64,000 bases of DNA from Polytrichum commune (taxonomy: Eukaryota; Streptophyta; Polytrichopsida; Polytrichales; Polytrichaceae), in contig OX485803.1 in assembly GCA_950295325.1 (NCBI GenBank), positions 51,227,554 to 51,291,553 of the forward strand, in the 5' to 3' direction. The notes under the pieces are model-generated. The model saw only the letters and a list, made by a program, of their open reading frames with translations, had not been told where the DNA came from and searched no databases. Both the position numbers and the translations under genes were made by a program. Below, in pieces: positions 10,840 through 23,375 of this stretch (its first letter is position 1; each line of letters starts with the position of its first letter).

Positions 10840-13800
10840 ATCAATCAATCAATCAATTAAGGTTTGTCTACCTTACTTGGGTTTTTTACACTACAAAGCT
10901 GTGTTTTTACTCTTTTTCTATTTTTCTTTTTGATAATTCTTATGAATCTTCTTCTTGTAGGTAATGTGGAACTATTACACATGTAATAATAGACAATTTG
11001 GTCACAAGTTGTGTTGTTCATGATTTGGTATTTCTCTTTAGATATTCTCATTATCATAATGGATGCTAGGGACATGCACTAGCGAAAGTGTAGAAAACCA
11101 CATGCGAGAAAATGCAGGGTGGATTTTAATAAGGAGACATAATTTTTACATTTTTTTAAATATCCAATAGCGTCCTCTAAATGTGAATTTGGGAATTATA
11201 TATGATATTCGGTATGGTTCAACTTGTGGTATTTAGATGTAAAGTAGCGTAAATAAAAATAATTTTAGATTTATTTTTTATTTATAGGTTCAACATAAAT
11301 CATCTACCATTAGTGGCATTTGATGAGAAATAAGCAAAATATATGTGAACATGTGGATGGATTTGTTGAAACTATCGCCTTTGGATGAAAAGTATCGTCA
11401 TCCGGCAATGAAAAGGTTGGCTGGCTTATTTAGGGTTTCATGGGGGGGTTCAAGAATCATATGCAATATGCTAAAGTTTATAATATGATGATTGTATGTG
11501 TGTAATGTGCAGAGTAAGATTTGTGCAATGTAATGTATCCATAGTACACTGTATGCATAATGTATGTGTAGATTGTTCGCATGAAATTTCTATCACTTAT
11601 AAATAAGATAGGGTGATTATAATTATGCGACTCTAAATTTTATTTATAATGATAGGATGTTAGAAAATACCATCTACTAGAAATTTAACTACTTATAAGG
11701 TGGAAATTATTCAATGAAGGAAGGTAAATACCCCCCCCCCCCATTAAGTAGGGGGTTCTCACACGTGTATACCTAAATACCCCCGTGAATGAAATCATGC
11801 AAAATTTTGGTTTATATGTTTGTTTTTATTTCACCTCTATTTAGGGTGATGCCAAATATGTTTGTAGAGATTTGACTTTAGATGGTCTCAAAAATAATTT
11901 GGTTGCTATAAATGATTGTTTTGGTTGTACTTGTGGTTAACCACTACAATCAACCAATCTTGCATTTTTTTTCACTCACACTTGCAATGTGCAAATCATA
12001 ATGTTAGAGTGGTTGCCTCCTCAACTTTCTCCCCAAGCCTTAGCATGAAATTCTCTCAAGTTGCCACATTGGCATGAGCAATCACACTCAAGGCACCAAT
12101 TTACCGCACCAAGTAGTGGGATACATCGAGTGGAGGATGATTGTGGTTGTAATTTACATTTGCTATGCCTTTTGCACAGAAATAAGAACAAGAATAGTAA
12201 ACTACAACCACAACTTACCCAAGTGTAAACAATCCTTCATTCAACAAAATTGTAAGCTACCTTTTTGAGATTAAATACATGTCTCAAGTGCCAAGCAACC
12301 ACAACCACAATTACTTCATCAACTACAATTACAAGGCATATAATTGGACTTTACTTTCCTCGATTTATGTTTATTTGCTTTTAGTTACATTCTGGCAATG
12401 AGAGAGAACTTCAAGGTCAAAGCATGAGAAAATATTTGGAGCTTTGGATGACGCAATCACTTCTAAACAAACCTCCCACCAAAATCGCATGTTTTCACTC
12501 ATAAATTGCATCAATAAGAAGAATAATCATTCAAGACAAATACACGGGAAGTACACTCTTCAACTACAACTACACCTTACAATGTAAATTTAAAATCTTG
12601 TAGATTGTGATTGAAGTTGGGCCCAACCACAACCAAATCCACTCAAGTAGTTGTGTGTAAATGGCCCCTCATATGTGAAGAGAACACATAGTCCCTCCAT
12701 TGCAAAGGTCCCACCAAAACTTGCTTTTCGATGCTCGTAACAGCCCCAAAGGCTTTCGGTAACTACTTTATGACCACCTTCAACACACTTACGATTTCTA
12801 GAAAGGTTTGCCCTCTCGGCCGAAGAAATGGCCATGAATTTGATGAACTCCAAGATGCAGCCAAAACACTTCAATCGAATGTGCTAGTGGACAAACTAAA
12901 CCCTTTTCGAGGGCTACTACACGTGGCAAAAAACATATGGTGCTTATAGCTAGTGACCATGTAAGGAAAGTAGGCTCTATCGAAAAAGTACACTTGTATA
13001 CTAAATACACAATAAAGTGTTGTCCGGACCACAATAATATTAACTCCACTCAAAAGCTTATTGTTTCCCCCATAGTCAACAATCTCGAAGAAACAAAAGG
13101 AAAAATGCGGTCATGTGTTCGGCATGCGTGGTTGGGGTCCCCACAAGTGTCATCCTACATCTCACTTCATCCTTCCTAAGTTACAAAGGGTTTTCCATCT
13201 ACCATATTTTTTCCAGTTGGCCACTTCTTTAAAGGGCATACATAATCCGGGCAACATTCAAAATCTTTATATATATGACGCAAGGGCTTAAATTTTTTTA
13301 GATATATATTGTAAGCATGACTATGAGCAGGAGTTGTCATCCATCCAACTTTCAAGTGTATTAGAACATAATCAAAGAATTTAGCATAGACAATTCTTAT
13401 GTCATAATAAGATTGCTATACACTCTCCCCTCCTGTTACAAGTGGAATAGTTATAGCAAAACTGTTAAGAAGGGAAAACAAAAAAAACAAAAAACTAATG
13501 GTTAGGTGTAATGCAAATCAGAAGACAAAGTTGCGGATCTTGGTAGATCAAGTTGGATATACTAGGATATTTAGATGACAAGTTGATTTTGACTAGGACT
13601 GGATCACGTCTTGGAAACCCAACGACCTGGATTGGGCAATTAGGAGGCCATGACCACAATTTAGAATACCCGAGAAAACCATGAACACAAGGTTGGGGGT
13701 GAAAGTCAACGTTAACACCTCACCCTCTATGTCCATCACCACCATCACACACATATGCACATTATGTGTCTATTGTATTGAATAAATATATAAATAACCA

Positions 13801-13875
13801 ACGTCGGGCAATCCGACGTGCATTTGAGCCCATTGGCCTCACCTTGCTAAAGAATCCTCTTGGTGCATGGTGGAG
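10840..13875. other. Intergenic, no gene seen
   Basis: AT-rich sequence with a poly-C run at about 11732-11745. Around 12,590-13,180 overlapping short open frames occur on both strands with no recognisable domain; they may be decayed transposon coding sequence, but I cannot assign them. Confidence 0.45.
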
Positions 13876-13879
13876 TCTC

Positions 13880-14459
13880 AGGGGGGGTGACTGGACGAAA
13901 AGCAGGAACCACGTGAGAACAACTATAGGGTGTTTTTTTATTCATTGGCAAGAAAAATTATATAAACTTTGGTTCCACCATAGCCTACTTGAATTGCAAA
14001 ACATGTGATTATATATAACTTAGTATAAAAAGGAAAACCCCCACTCTAGGTTTGAGGTAGAAAGAAAGTAATCTGACAAAAATGACAGAGGAATTAAAAA
14101 AATAAATAGAATAAGTATATTCACATATAGTACATGCTAAATGAATGAAAAATTGAACGACTGGGTTATGATGTGTACACTCTTCTTTCATCAATATATA
14201 ACAATGTGGATATATGCCATGCCATATTGGAGTTTTAAGTTTGCCTTCATACAAAATGAGTAAATCAAAAGTTTATAAGTAATTTAGCATCATTTGAAAT
14301 AGTCTAGGCGTTCTTTTATAATTACCTATAGGGTGCTGAATATTTGGTGAAGTAGGTTTTTTATCTACTTAAAGGGTTCCCTAAAATCCAAATGAGGAGG
14401 TAAATAGCCCCCATAAAAATACCCTTTGTACCCACGTGGTTACATAACACAAGGGGGAG
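13880..14459 (+). mobile_element. MITE family G (G-rich ends), copy 1
   Basis: About 580 bp is closely related along its whole length to 40583-41194. Shared phrases include GAACAACTATAGGGTGTTTT, CATGTGATTATATATAA, AACCCCCACTCTAGGTTTGA and TATATGCCATGCCATATTGG. The left end is G-rich (GGGGGGGTGACT) and the right end is near AACACAAGGGGGAG. No target-site duplication is clear for this copy. Confidence 0.7.
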
Positions 14460-14534
14460 TGACTCCGAGGCTGGGGTTTACTGCCTACCTTATGGTGGGT
14501 GGGCTCTTAGCTTCCTACCTATCTAGTTAGTTAG

Positions 14535-14750
14535 TCCCGTCAAGTAAAGCGAAGATTTCACAGCGAGAATCGAACCTCCAACCACTCCATTCAGGAATGG
14601 GTACCTCTTCACTATCACCTGGTAGTTTAGGGTCATCTCGGACCATATTATATTGAATATAAAGAAGGTTCTCTCACTGTGATTGGGATGTAAACCCTTT
14701 ATGAGCTCCCAACTATGGTCAAGGTGAAGCATTCCTCATTCACGCTAGCT
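14535..14750 (-). mobile_element. tRNA-derived SINE-like sequence
   Basis: On the minus strand an RNA polymerase III A box TAGTGAAGAGG (14614-14604) fits TRGYNNARNNG. It is followed 38 nt later (start to start) by a B box GGTTCGATTCT (14576-14566). That spacing is tRNA-like, but the arms do not fold into a good cloverleaf (the anticodon-like stem has a 4-6-nt loop), so this is a tRNA-related SINE or relic and not a tRNA gene. The boundaries are estimates; no target-site duplication was found. Confidence 0.5.
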
Positions 14751-15039
14751 AGGCTAACGTCGTCTCTCTCTCCTCCAAAACCTCGCAAAAGAAACGTGTA
14801 CCCAAGGTTCCGAGCTTCCCCAACCTGGAAAAGGTGGCAACACATGCATGGATGTTTTAAAAGCTGAAAACATGCACAAAAATACTAACATACCTTCTCA
14901 GACTAGAAGAGGGAGCATTATGTATCAAGAGGTCTCCACTTTGAACTAATAAAAGTGGAGAACTACTGCAATCAAAATGGATATGAAACCAATTCCTTGT
15001 CAAATCCTCATCAAATCACAACGAATTTGTTTCCCAACC

Positions 15040-15205
15040 ATAACATTATTCAGATTCATAACAATGTTTTGTGGGACTAACAATATTCCATTGAATATTC
15101 CTCATATTTACACCAAATGTGAGAAATACCCAAGAATATTTTGTGAAATACCGTCACTCCCACATATCAATGTCATAGATCTGAATAATGTTATGACCAC
15201 AAACT
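15040..15205. repeat. Imperfect hairpin repeat (family H), copy 1
   Basis: CAGATTCATAACAATGTTTT near the left pairs imperfectly with TAGATCTGAATAATGTTATG at the right. The interior has two TGTGGGACT/AGTCCCACA-like blocks. Related sequences are at 22721-22876 and 23640-23740. Confidence 0.5.
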
Positions 15206-15253
15206 GATTGGCCAACCACTCTATATTATTCCATATGTACTAGGCCTCCAAAC

Positions 15254-15631
15254 TACACTAAATATGATATTTAGTGTCGTATGGTATTTAATGTCACTAT
15301 GGTACCTTTTTGGATGACACTTCTTATGAATAAGTTTACAAATATATTGTCATGGATGATGGACGAGTTCATCCATTGCCCAAAACCCTACCTTCTCTTG
15401 TCAACAACTTGTGAGTAAATATTATCATGGGTGATTGAAATCTGGATGAAATATCATTTGGTAAGTGATAGTAATTGCAACACTGTAAATCTATAATCCC
15501 CAAAAATATTGACAAGGAATGACAACTAGTGTTGGGTTAACATTTAGTGTTGGTGCCACCATACCGCACTTTACAATTAGTATTGAGCAAGACAATTAGA
15601 GTTGGTGACTCTAAGTATCATATTTAGTGTA
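15254..15631 (+). mobile_element. Non-autonomous TIR element, family T (TACACTAAATAT ends), copy 1
   Basis: The 378-bp element has perfect 12-bp terminal inverted repeats, TACACTAAATAT at 15254 and ATATTTAGTGTA ending at 15631. The interior has GACACTTCTTATGAATAAG and is shared with 38818-39162 (same orientation) and 22648-23428 (inverted). It has no coding capacity and its superfamily is unassigned. Confidence 0.65.
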
Positions 15632-15639
15632 CTACCCGT

Positions 15640-16960
15640 TGAAATCTAAAACGGCCCACCTACCGAGCATCCTAACATGGTGGGTTGTTCTTGGGTGGGG
15701 AAAACACTTGTATGCCAAAAAGACTTGCTATACGATTTGGAATTGTTTTCAATGAACAATGCACTTGAAATTCAACTTGACTACTTTCTTCACATTTGAA
15801 TGCCAATGTCACGAACTCTCATCATAAAGTCCTACTCACCAAGAGCTTTCTAGGGATGCCAAATACAACACTTGGATTCATGCAACCTAGGAGATTGCAT
15901 CATGATAAAAATAAAAATAAAAATAAAAAACCAATCAATTAATGAGATAAATATAATGTTATGTTCACTAGCCTTTCTAGATCACATGGAGGACATCGTA
16001 GCTTGTGGTCAATTGTTATGTCAATGGCATAGGGGACTCCTACATTGTAGATGTCCCACTCACAAGGTCCATGCATAATCGATATAGACACGGTTGTGAG
16101 GACCAAAATTGTCCTCGAAAACATGTTAGAGGTATGCATGCAAAGGATTCGCCAACAATGCGTATTAGCAAAGGCATCAAGTTCCTAGAATTCAATCCGA
16201 ACATCGATTCGAAAAATGTTGAGAATCTCTAGCCCTAACTATACTCAAAGTAGAGGTGCTCCTTCTATTTGGGAGAGGGGTATTGGAAAGAGTGCACAAC
16301 CATCAATGTTGTGTATTCCAGAAGCCTTTATGAGAGACCCTACCTTACTCCAATCCTCTCTTGGGCCTACTACCGTAAAGTGCTTCATGCTTTAGCTTGT
16401 AATAAAGTTTTTAAATGTCACGTGGCACTCCTCTATTGCTCTAAACCCTAAACACTCAAGTCTCCAAGCACTAGTGCTGAAATTCTCTATTGTGTAGCAA
16501 AATATAGTGTTTTTCTCCTCGAAATTCAACCCTACGGATGTGCACTGGACTTCCATATGTTCTCTTTGTGAAAATTTGAAGTCAACCGGACCACATTTGC
16601 TAGGTCATATGACACATGAACAACGCCTTCATCTGGGGGCCAGCTAGATAAAACTTTGAATTTTTTTTGTTTCATGACCATTTTGGTCATGCCACAAGTT
16701 TTTGAAAGTTGAAGACTTTGAACTAATATGTTACGTGGATGACAAATGAGCTACTCTAAAATGTGGGTTTTTTTTGTAGCAAATTTAGATGAAGTCCATC
16801 ACCCTCAAAGTTGGAGGACCACATGAGGTCATCTTTGGGAGATATCCCCCTGTTCATGGAACAAGCAACATGTGCACTAACGTTTTTCCAAATTCATCTA
16901 GTCAAGTTGTGTACAACTGTCACCTTGTCCTTAGAAAAAGAAAAAGAGACCCATGCAAAT
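15640..16960. other. Intergenic, no gene seen
   Basis: Contains an (AAAAT)n-type run near 15907-15930. A short open frame at 16,005-16,232 and another at 16,789-17,247 have no family resemblance. Confidence 0.45.
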
Positions 16961-16981
16961 TGTGCATCATATGTGAAAGAT

Positions 16982-18146
16982 GGGGGACGTTAACCCTCTC
17001 CCTACAAGCTTCTAGGGGAAGGTGGATAGGGGCTGGGGCAGCCCCCCAATTTTTTTTGGAGATTTTAATTATGAACCCGACTAAAAATTGTTGTGTGCCC
17101 TGCCCAACTTCAAAAAAACTTACCCTTACATGCTTGTCCACAAAACCCATATTTAGTGTAAATCGCCTTCAAGGTCCAAAATCCAATACACATGTGCACT
17201 TCCACTTACTAAATAAGCAATTGATCGGGATTTCATTCCAAAAGTGAAACCGTCACTAAAGCATATAATTAACTTGGAAGTTAAAAAACATTACAAAATC
17301 CTCATTAACATTGAGGTTACAATTTTTGCGACTTACCTTTTGAAGGGGTCTTTGTCATACTAAAATGGAAATTTAAATTAGTGTGTTGATTCTAGTATCT
17401 ATATTTTATAATAATTAAGATAATGCCTTCTACTTTCAGAAGTGTTCATACCAATTAAGCGTGATTAAATGTTGTCAAGCCTAAATAACCGTAATTGAGC
17501 GCAAGGCATAAGTTTCTACAAGTATTCATACACATTTGAGCTAAGTAAGCCTGATTAAGTGCAAGTAAGTACATTAAACCTAAGTAAGCGCATTTCTGAA
17601 ATCAATTAGGCTTGATTACATTTAATCACGCTTAATTAGTTTGAATACGTATGAATTAGTTTGAATCACGTAGTAGAAGGAATTTTCTAAACTATTATAA
17701 AATATACATACTAAAGTCAACACACTAATTTAAGTTTCATTTTAGAATGACAAAGACCCCTCCAAATGGTGAGTCACAAAAATTATAACCTCAGTGCTAA
17801 TGAGGATTTTGTAGTGTATTTGACTTCCAAGTTAATTACATGTTTTATTGACGGTTTCACTTCTAGAATGAATACCCAATCAAATGCTTATTTAGTAAGT
17901 GGAAGTGCACATATATATATATATATATTGGATTTTGGACCTTGAAGGGTGAATTGTACTGAATATGGGGATTTGTGGACAAGCGGCCTTCAAGAATGCA
18001 AGGGCAATGTTTTCATTTTTGAAGTTGGGTGGGGCGGGCAAAAACTTTCGGATGGGTTCAAAAAATCTCAAATTTGTTTTGGTGGGTTGCTCCTGCCCCT
18101 ATCCAACTCCCCCTAAAAGCTCGTAGGGGGAGGTTTAACATCCCCC
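16982..18146. mobile_element. Foldback (long-TIR) Mutator-type element
   Basis: The 1,165-bp element consists mainly of two inverted arms of roughly 400-450 bp (about 16982-17400 and 17690-18146) around a short AT-rich centre. The left end GGGGGACGTTAACC pairs with the right end GGTTTAACATCCCCC. The flanks are GTGAAAGAT (16973-16981) and GTGAACGAT (18147-18155), a 9-bp target-site duplication with one mismatch, which is the Mutator signature. Just inside the right end is a hairpin with arms CTCCCCCTA and TAGGGGGAG, resembling the hairpin of the large MULE at 25.6-37.5 kb. There is no transposase. Confidence 0.8.
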
Positions 18147-18159
18147 GTGAACGATATTG

Positions 18160-18955
18160 GCTCCTAAATGCTCTTACACTTGGGCAGCTCATGGGACCAC
18201 CTTCCAAAACAAGCAAACCAACCTAACAAAAAATCCTACATGCATGGAGTATGAGGTTTTTATATGCTATTTTGGCTCACATGGTAATGGGCACCACCCT
18301 CCACCAGTAGATACCTTCCATCCATGTAAATTGCCACCTAGTGGGTCACAAACCCAACAAAATATTAGGTGGCAGCCTGTTTTGGGTTGCATGACCGCTT
18401 AAGGATAAGTCCCACTCAGATCCCTTATGCGAATTTTAGTTCGGCATCAAGAAACATGGACCATGAATCACCTTACAAGTATTTGATTTTGATTTTGATA
18501 ATAAGCCCAAGTGGTGTTGGGTGTGTCCACCTTAAATGGATGTGCCAAGGTCTGAGTTTGGTTCCCATGGTTTCCAGAGCTCTTGAAGGTAATTTTCAAG
18601 AGTATAAGAGTCCCTCCATGAGCCTCAATATGTTGCATACACAAAACATGTATTTGAGCTACACACCTTCATTTGTTACTTAATTGTTTTAAGAATGACC
18701 CTATCCAAAATAAAATTTCACATCAAATACAACTCTTATAGATCAAGTTCATATCTTACTCTAGTTAATTATTTGGATTTACATACCCAACAAAAGTGCC
18801 TTTAAATGCAGATACAAGACTTGGTAATCGATCATCAATATCACATATGCCTAGATTATCATTTTTCTCTTTGACATAATACCATGTGCTCATTAAGGTT
18901 ACAAACCCATGAAAAAAAATTTTAAATGATTTCAAAATTTGAGTAAATATGGGTC
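18160..18955. other. Intergenic, no gene seen
   Basis: Only short unrelated open frames (for example 18,369-18,683). I see no repeat with a partner in this window. Confidence 0.4.
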
Positions 18956-18959
18956 ATTT

Positions 18960-19660
18960 AACTTCTAAGAGTCCCCAAGGGGTGGACTCTTCGTACCACG
19001 TATGAATTAACCTGAGTGTAAGAAGGGGTATTATTTTTCTCTATTATGTACATCTAAAAAGTTATTAATGTTTTTTTTTGAAGTAAAGGTAGATGTACAA
19101 AAGGGGGCCTTAAGGGTTAGAGAAAAATTTGATAATAAATGTGTGGTAGTTTCATCCAATATGTATTTTCATCCATTGTTGTCATATGGACATAGTTCCT
19201 AATGACTACCAAGTCCGTTTCTTTTAGGGTTTGCAATTGGGTTCTAGGTTTATGCAAACTAAAGCCTTTTGGAGTGTTCATGAGCTTCCTTAATATTATT
19301 CTCTCCATATTGTGGCTAAGTTATTGTGCTCTTGCCTTTGTTAATTTGGTACAATCGTAGAGTTCCATGCTATGGATAAAAAAAAGCATTCAATGACTTT
19401 CTCATTGGAAAGTGAAAGTGAAATCTATATGTAACAAGGCATATTCAGTTCATGATTTTAAGAAATTATATGTGGTGGAGGCATTTATCACATTAAATTC
19501 AAAAGCTTAGTATAAATACACAAGTCCATTCTCTAGCATGTTGTTAGTACGTATACATTCATTCTCCACTGTAAACTTCTCGTGTATAGGGAGTTTAAAT
19601 TCATAGTGACCCACGCACATCATTTAGGTTTCCAACAAGGGGTCCAATCCCCTGGGTTAG
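18960..19660 (+). repeat. Repeat family F, single unoccupied arm
   Basis: About 700 bp is shared with the left arm at 40135-41460 and, inverted, with 41595-42115. At 19390-19398 (TCAATGACT) it shows the unoccupied site into which MITE family G is inserted in the 40-kb copy. The left edge has the near-palindrome GAGTCC...GGACTC at 18968-18988. Confidence 0.65.
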
Positions 19661-19811
19661 AGTCCACTTCCCTTAGAATGTGACTTGAACTTACAATTTG
19701 TTTGTGAGGGAGTGGGGTGGTGATTTTTTTCGCAGTTATGACTCTTAGGCGTTTGTAACTCGTGGGCAGTGTGGTCTCAGGCAAGTTTTATTGTAGTGGG
19801 TCTTGCTCTTA

Positions 19812-20289
19812 GGGCCACTTCACACACGAGACTAAGAGCCCGTGACCATTTCACTTCAAGCACTCTCATTGGTGGAAAAGGCAGAGCTAGTCCAAGTTCG
19901 CTTCACACTATGCTTGAGGGACCAACGGAGTATGTGAATTGCAAGATGGATGTAAAGTCTACATGGATTCCTACATGGCATTAAATGGACCATGTGTTCA
20001 TGGTCACTTGGATTATTTTCAAAAACCACCTCTTGGAGGTAGGCCTAACATAAAAATGGGAAACCATGGCATTCCAAACACTCACAACTGTTGATTTATT
20101 CTATTTTATCATGTGTGAGGACCCGCATCAATAGATATTCATTGAAATAGAATTTGGTTGAGCGCCCAATCACATAAGACTTCACACTACACTTGAGGGT
20201 CCATGACCACACTACATGATTTTGGAGGTGTTTTGGAACGGCCTTTGGACACTTTCTTTTGGGCTCTTGGCTCGTGTGTGAAGTGGCCC
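19812..20289 (+). mobile_element. PIF/Harbinger-type (Tourist-like) MITE, copy 1
   Basis: The 478-bp element is flanked by TTA on both sides (19809-19811, 20290-20292), the PIF/Harbinger target-site duplication. Terminal inverted repeats start GGGCCACTTCACACACGAG and extend about 30 bp with few mismatches (right end CTCGTGTGTGAAGTGGCCC). It has no coding capacity. A second copy in inverted orientation is at 39334-39832. Confidence 0.85.
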
Positions 20290-20299
20290 TTAGTTTCCC

Positions 20300-22640
20300 T
20301 CCAAAGCCCAGCTTGGGGTAAATGGGTGCATTTGTGATGTATTTTGACCTTCAATGGAATCATTGCCACCCCATTTAATGTAAAGCTTTATAATTTCTTA
20401 AAAAAAACTCTTGGAAGTCACATGGCATTAATAGAATGTAAGAGTTGGCTCCATTTTTTTGAGACGTCTTCAACTTGCTCCCTACATCAGTTAGGGACAT
20501 TCACGTCCTAACTTACAGATTTATTGGTGTAATGGGTATTGTGCTCGCTACAAGCTCCCTACGAGCCTTGGGTCAATACCAACCCAAATTGATTGGGCAA
20601 AAACAAGATTAATTGTGCAAAATCAAATTCGGTTGCCATGAAAATAATGTTAAGAAAAAATTAAGGGGCTTGGTGGCTCACTTAATGTCCACTCGGTGTC
20701 ACCCTACATTCACACATTTGTTCCCTGACACCAAAGTTTTACCGTCCGGGTGGACGAGGGCAGTAGGGTTTCGCCTGATCCCAAAATCTCAACTTCCGAT
20801 TTTGTCAAATCTAAACTGCATGTGATGGGTAACAAATGGGAATGTGGTGTCTTCAACCCTAAAAATCAGGTAGCGTCCCCAACCCTAACCCCTCCTTAGA
20901 CCACTCATCCTACTGCATAATCCTCCAGTAGTCATTTGAGCTTCATTTTTTTAAATGAAAAAAACATGGGTTGGTCGTGACATGATATTTGTTTCACCTT
21001 ACTAACATTCTAAATGGTACATGGAGAGAGAGGGGATTATCGCACACAAGCACACTACTCATCCATCCAACATAAAACCTTGACCCCCTATACAATTGTG
21101 GCTGATTCATTTCAAATGGCTTGGACTAGATTAAGCCGGAGTCTTTAATATCAACCACAAATGTCAAATCTACTCAAAATAACACAATGCGGGCTGCATA
21201 CTATTTCAAGGCTTTTACATTAGATGAATGAGAGGTACACTTGTAGGTGACAATTCCCTCTCCATGATACACCATGATCATTTTCTTTTCTTTTCTTTCC
21301 TTTTCACCTTCATGGTGTATAGTGTAGAAAGGCATTGGGCTTCGCATGTTCCGTAAATTCATTGCATCCTAGGAGTATCTATTGTTGGGCTATACTAGAG
21401 TTCGTAGTACTACAAGCTCGAGCTCCAGAACATGTGACCACAAAGATCTATTGACATGATCTAACAGAGGTTATAGTTGCCCACACATTTGGATCTCTAC
21501 CCATAAGACCATCATAAGCCACGGCCAAGCGTACCCTAATAGACTAGACTCGACCCTAGAGAGTGAGAATTTCTTTGTTACAAGGAGGTCTGCTCAGAGA
21601 ACCATTTTTTTAAAGTGATTTCTGATATTTAAAATCTTTAAAAAAAAATTATATATATATATATATATAACAACAACAACAACAACAAGGTTCACGGGTC
21701 GTTGCCACTGGTTTTATGCCACTATGCGAAAGAATTTGGGTATTGGAACTTGATACAACAATAGATTTGGAAACCTGTAATCTATCTCGTAGTGGCAACA
21801 GTCTAAGATTCTTGTAGTGAAACATTCAGATGTTGCAGATATTGTTGAGGTTTTGAGCAGTGCATGGTATCATGGATTCTCATCATACTAGGAACAACAA
21901 CAACGTGTGGAAGGATTTATCCATTTACCCTTTCTGAATTTATTAAATAGAATTAGTCAAAGTATGTTAAGACAAGCAGTACTTAGAAGCACATGCTCTT
22001 GATATATAGTTCAAGAGTAGACGATGAGAATTCAGCTCTTTGTCGAGGACCATAGTCCAATATTGTTAATCGCGATTTCTTGAAAATGTCTTACAACAAG
22101 GAACATTAACAAATAGGAAGACGAGGGAAGACTTCTAATAGCATACGAGTCTTCACGATTCAAACCCGATGCCATTCTAATTATTGACAAGCACAACTAA
22201 AACACGTCTAGGTTGAACCGAGCCCCAAAATACTAGGTAACCATTTCCTAAATCATCACACAAAAGAAGTCATTTAAAGATAATCTCCCACACACAAAAA
22301 AGGAATGGTTCGTTTCTTTACTCTTGTGAAGCGGTTCATTTCAATGACGTTCTTCAAGACTACTAAGCATGTGCTTGGGAGCAAGCCTACCTTGTGAGGG
22401 CCCCTATATATGCCAAATAGGTACGGCTTGTATAGCTAGCGCTTATTTGTTTCATGATTGATAGTCTACTCCACAAAGGCCCTCCGAGTGGGAGTAGTAG
22501 TACATGAGTTGGTGAACGGATGGGTACAAACATAGCATTGTGGGGTAACTTAGGATGCCCATGCATGTGGCACTATCATGGCTAAGGCAAGGCTTCCTAG
22601 TCGAGTCAAGGTTGTTTGCAAACCTACCACCTTACTTGCG
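20300..22640. other. Intergenic, no gene seen
   Basis: Contains a pyrimidine tract with repeated TTTTC at 21281-21306 and a (TA)n(AAC)n compound microsatellite at 21650-21687. No open frame resembles a known family. Confidence 0.5.
21650..21687. repeat. (TA)n(AAC)n microsatellite
   Basis: A TA run of about 18 bp is followed by six AAC units. Confidence 0.95.
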
Positions 22641-22720
22641 TAGCACTTCACTAAATATTGTTATTTAGTGCCACCCATTTTATTGCCTCCCTCAAGTCCA
22701 TAATTGTAAACCGCTCGTGC

Positions 22721-22876
22721 CCATAACATTCTTCAGATCCATAATAATACTGTCAGTTATGTGGGACTGACAGTATTCCACATAATATTCTTCACATTCA
22801 GTCTCATATGGAGAATATTATGTGGAATATTGTCAATCCCACAAAACATTCTTCTGGATTTGAATAATGTTATGTT
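22721..22876. repeat. Hairpin repeat (family H), copy 2
   Basis: The two arms are nearly complementary: CATAACATTCTTCAGATCC at the left pairs with the region containing GGATTTGAATAATGTTATG at the right, and GTGGGACTGACAGTATTCCA pairs with TGGAATATTGTCAATCCCAC. The loop is around 22790-22810. Such a transcript would form a long double-stranded hairpin. Confidence 0.75.
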
Positions 22877-23175
22877 GACACTAAATGTGAGCTTAATATT
22901 CTTTGTCAATCCTTGTAAATTTAGGGTGGGAAATTATGGGTTTAGTATGAAGTTGCAATTACTGTCACTTACTGGGTGTTTTTTCATCCAAAATTCAATC
23001 GTTCATGACAGTATTTCATCACAAAAGGGTTTGGATGACGAATATACCAACTTTATTTCAACCGTTGGCATGGATTTCATCCAAATTTTAATCATCCATG
23101 ACAACACTTGTGAAGTTACTCATAAGAAGTGTTATTAATAAGGTTAGCGGGAAGTTAGTGCAGTGATTTTAAATG

Positions 23176-23375
23176 GGGAGAACCGACAGCTAGGTGTAGA
23201 TGAACTGGCTGAGTTTGAGAAATAACTGGTCCAAACTCGAGACTTCAAAAAAATTACCAACCATTTTTAAAGGAATTTACAGAATATTCTTCCATATAAT
23301 AGAGAAAACCGAAAGATGTCAAAATGTGACCGGTTGATTGTGGAAACACTAGGATATTAACCAGTTATCCCCACA
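23176..23375 (+). repeat. Dispersed repeat family C copy
   Basis: Shares GGGAGAACCGACAGCTAGG, GATGAACTGGCTGAGTTTGA, GTGACCGGTTGA and ACTAGGATATTAACCAG with copies at 5937-6133 and 43978-44176. Confidence 0.7.

Noticed and set aside
12590-13180. Overlapping open frames on both strands, suspected decayed transposase
   Set aside because: No catalytic or zinc-finger motif can be identified, and frames overlap on both strands without support.
14566-14614. Functional tRNA gene on the minus strand
   Set aside because: A and B boxes are present, but the anticodon arm and acceptor stem do not fold properly; interpreted as SINE-like.
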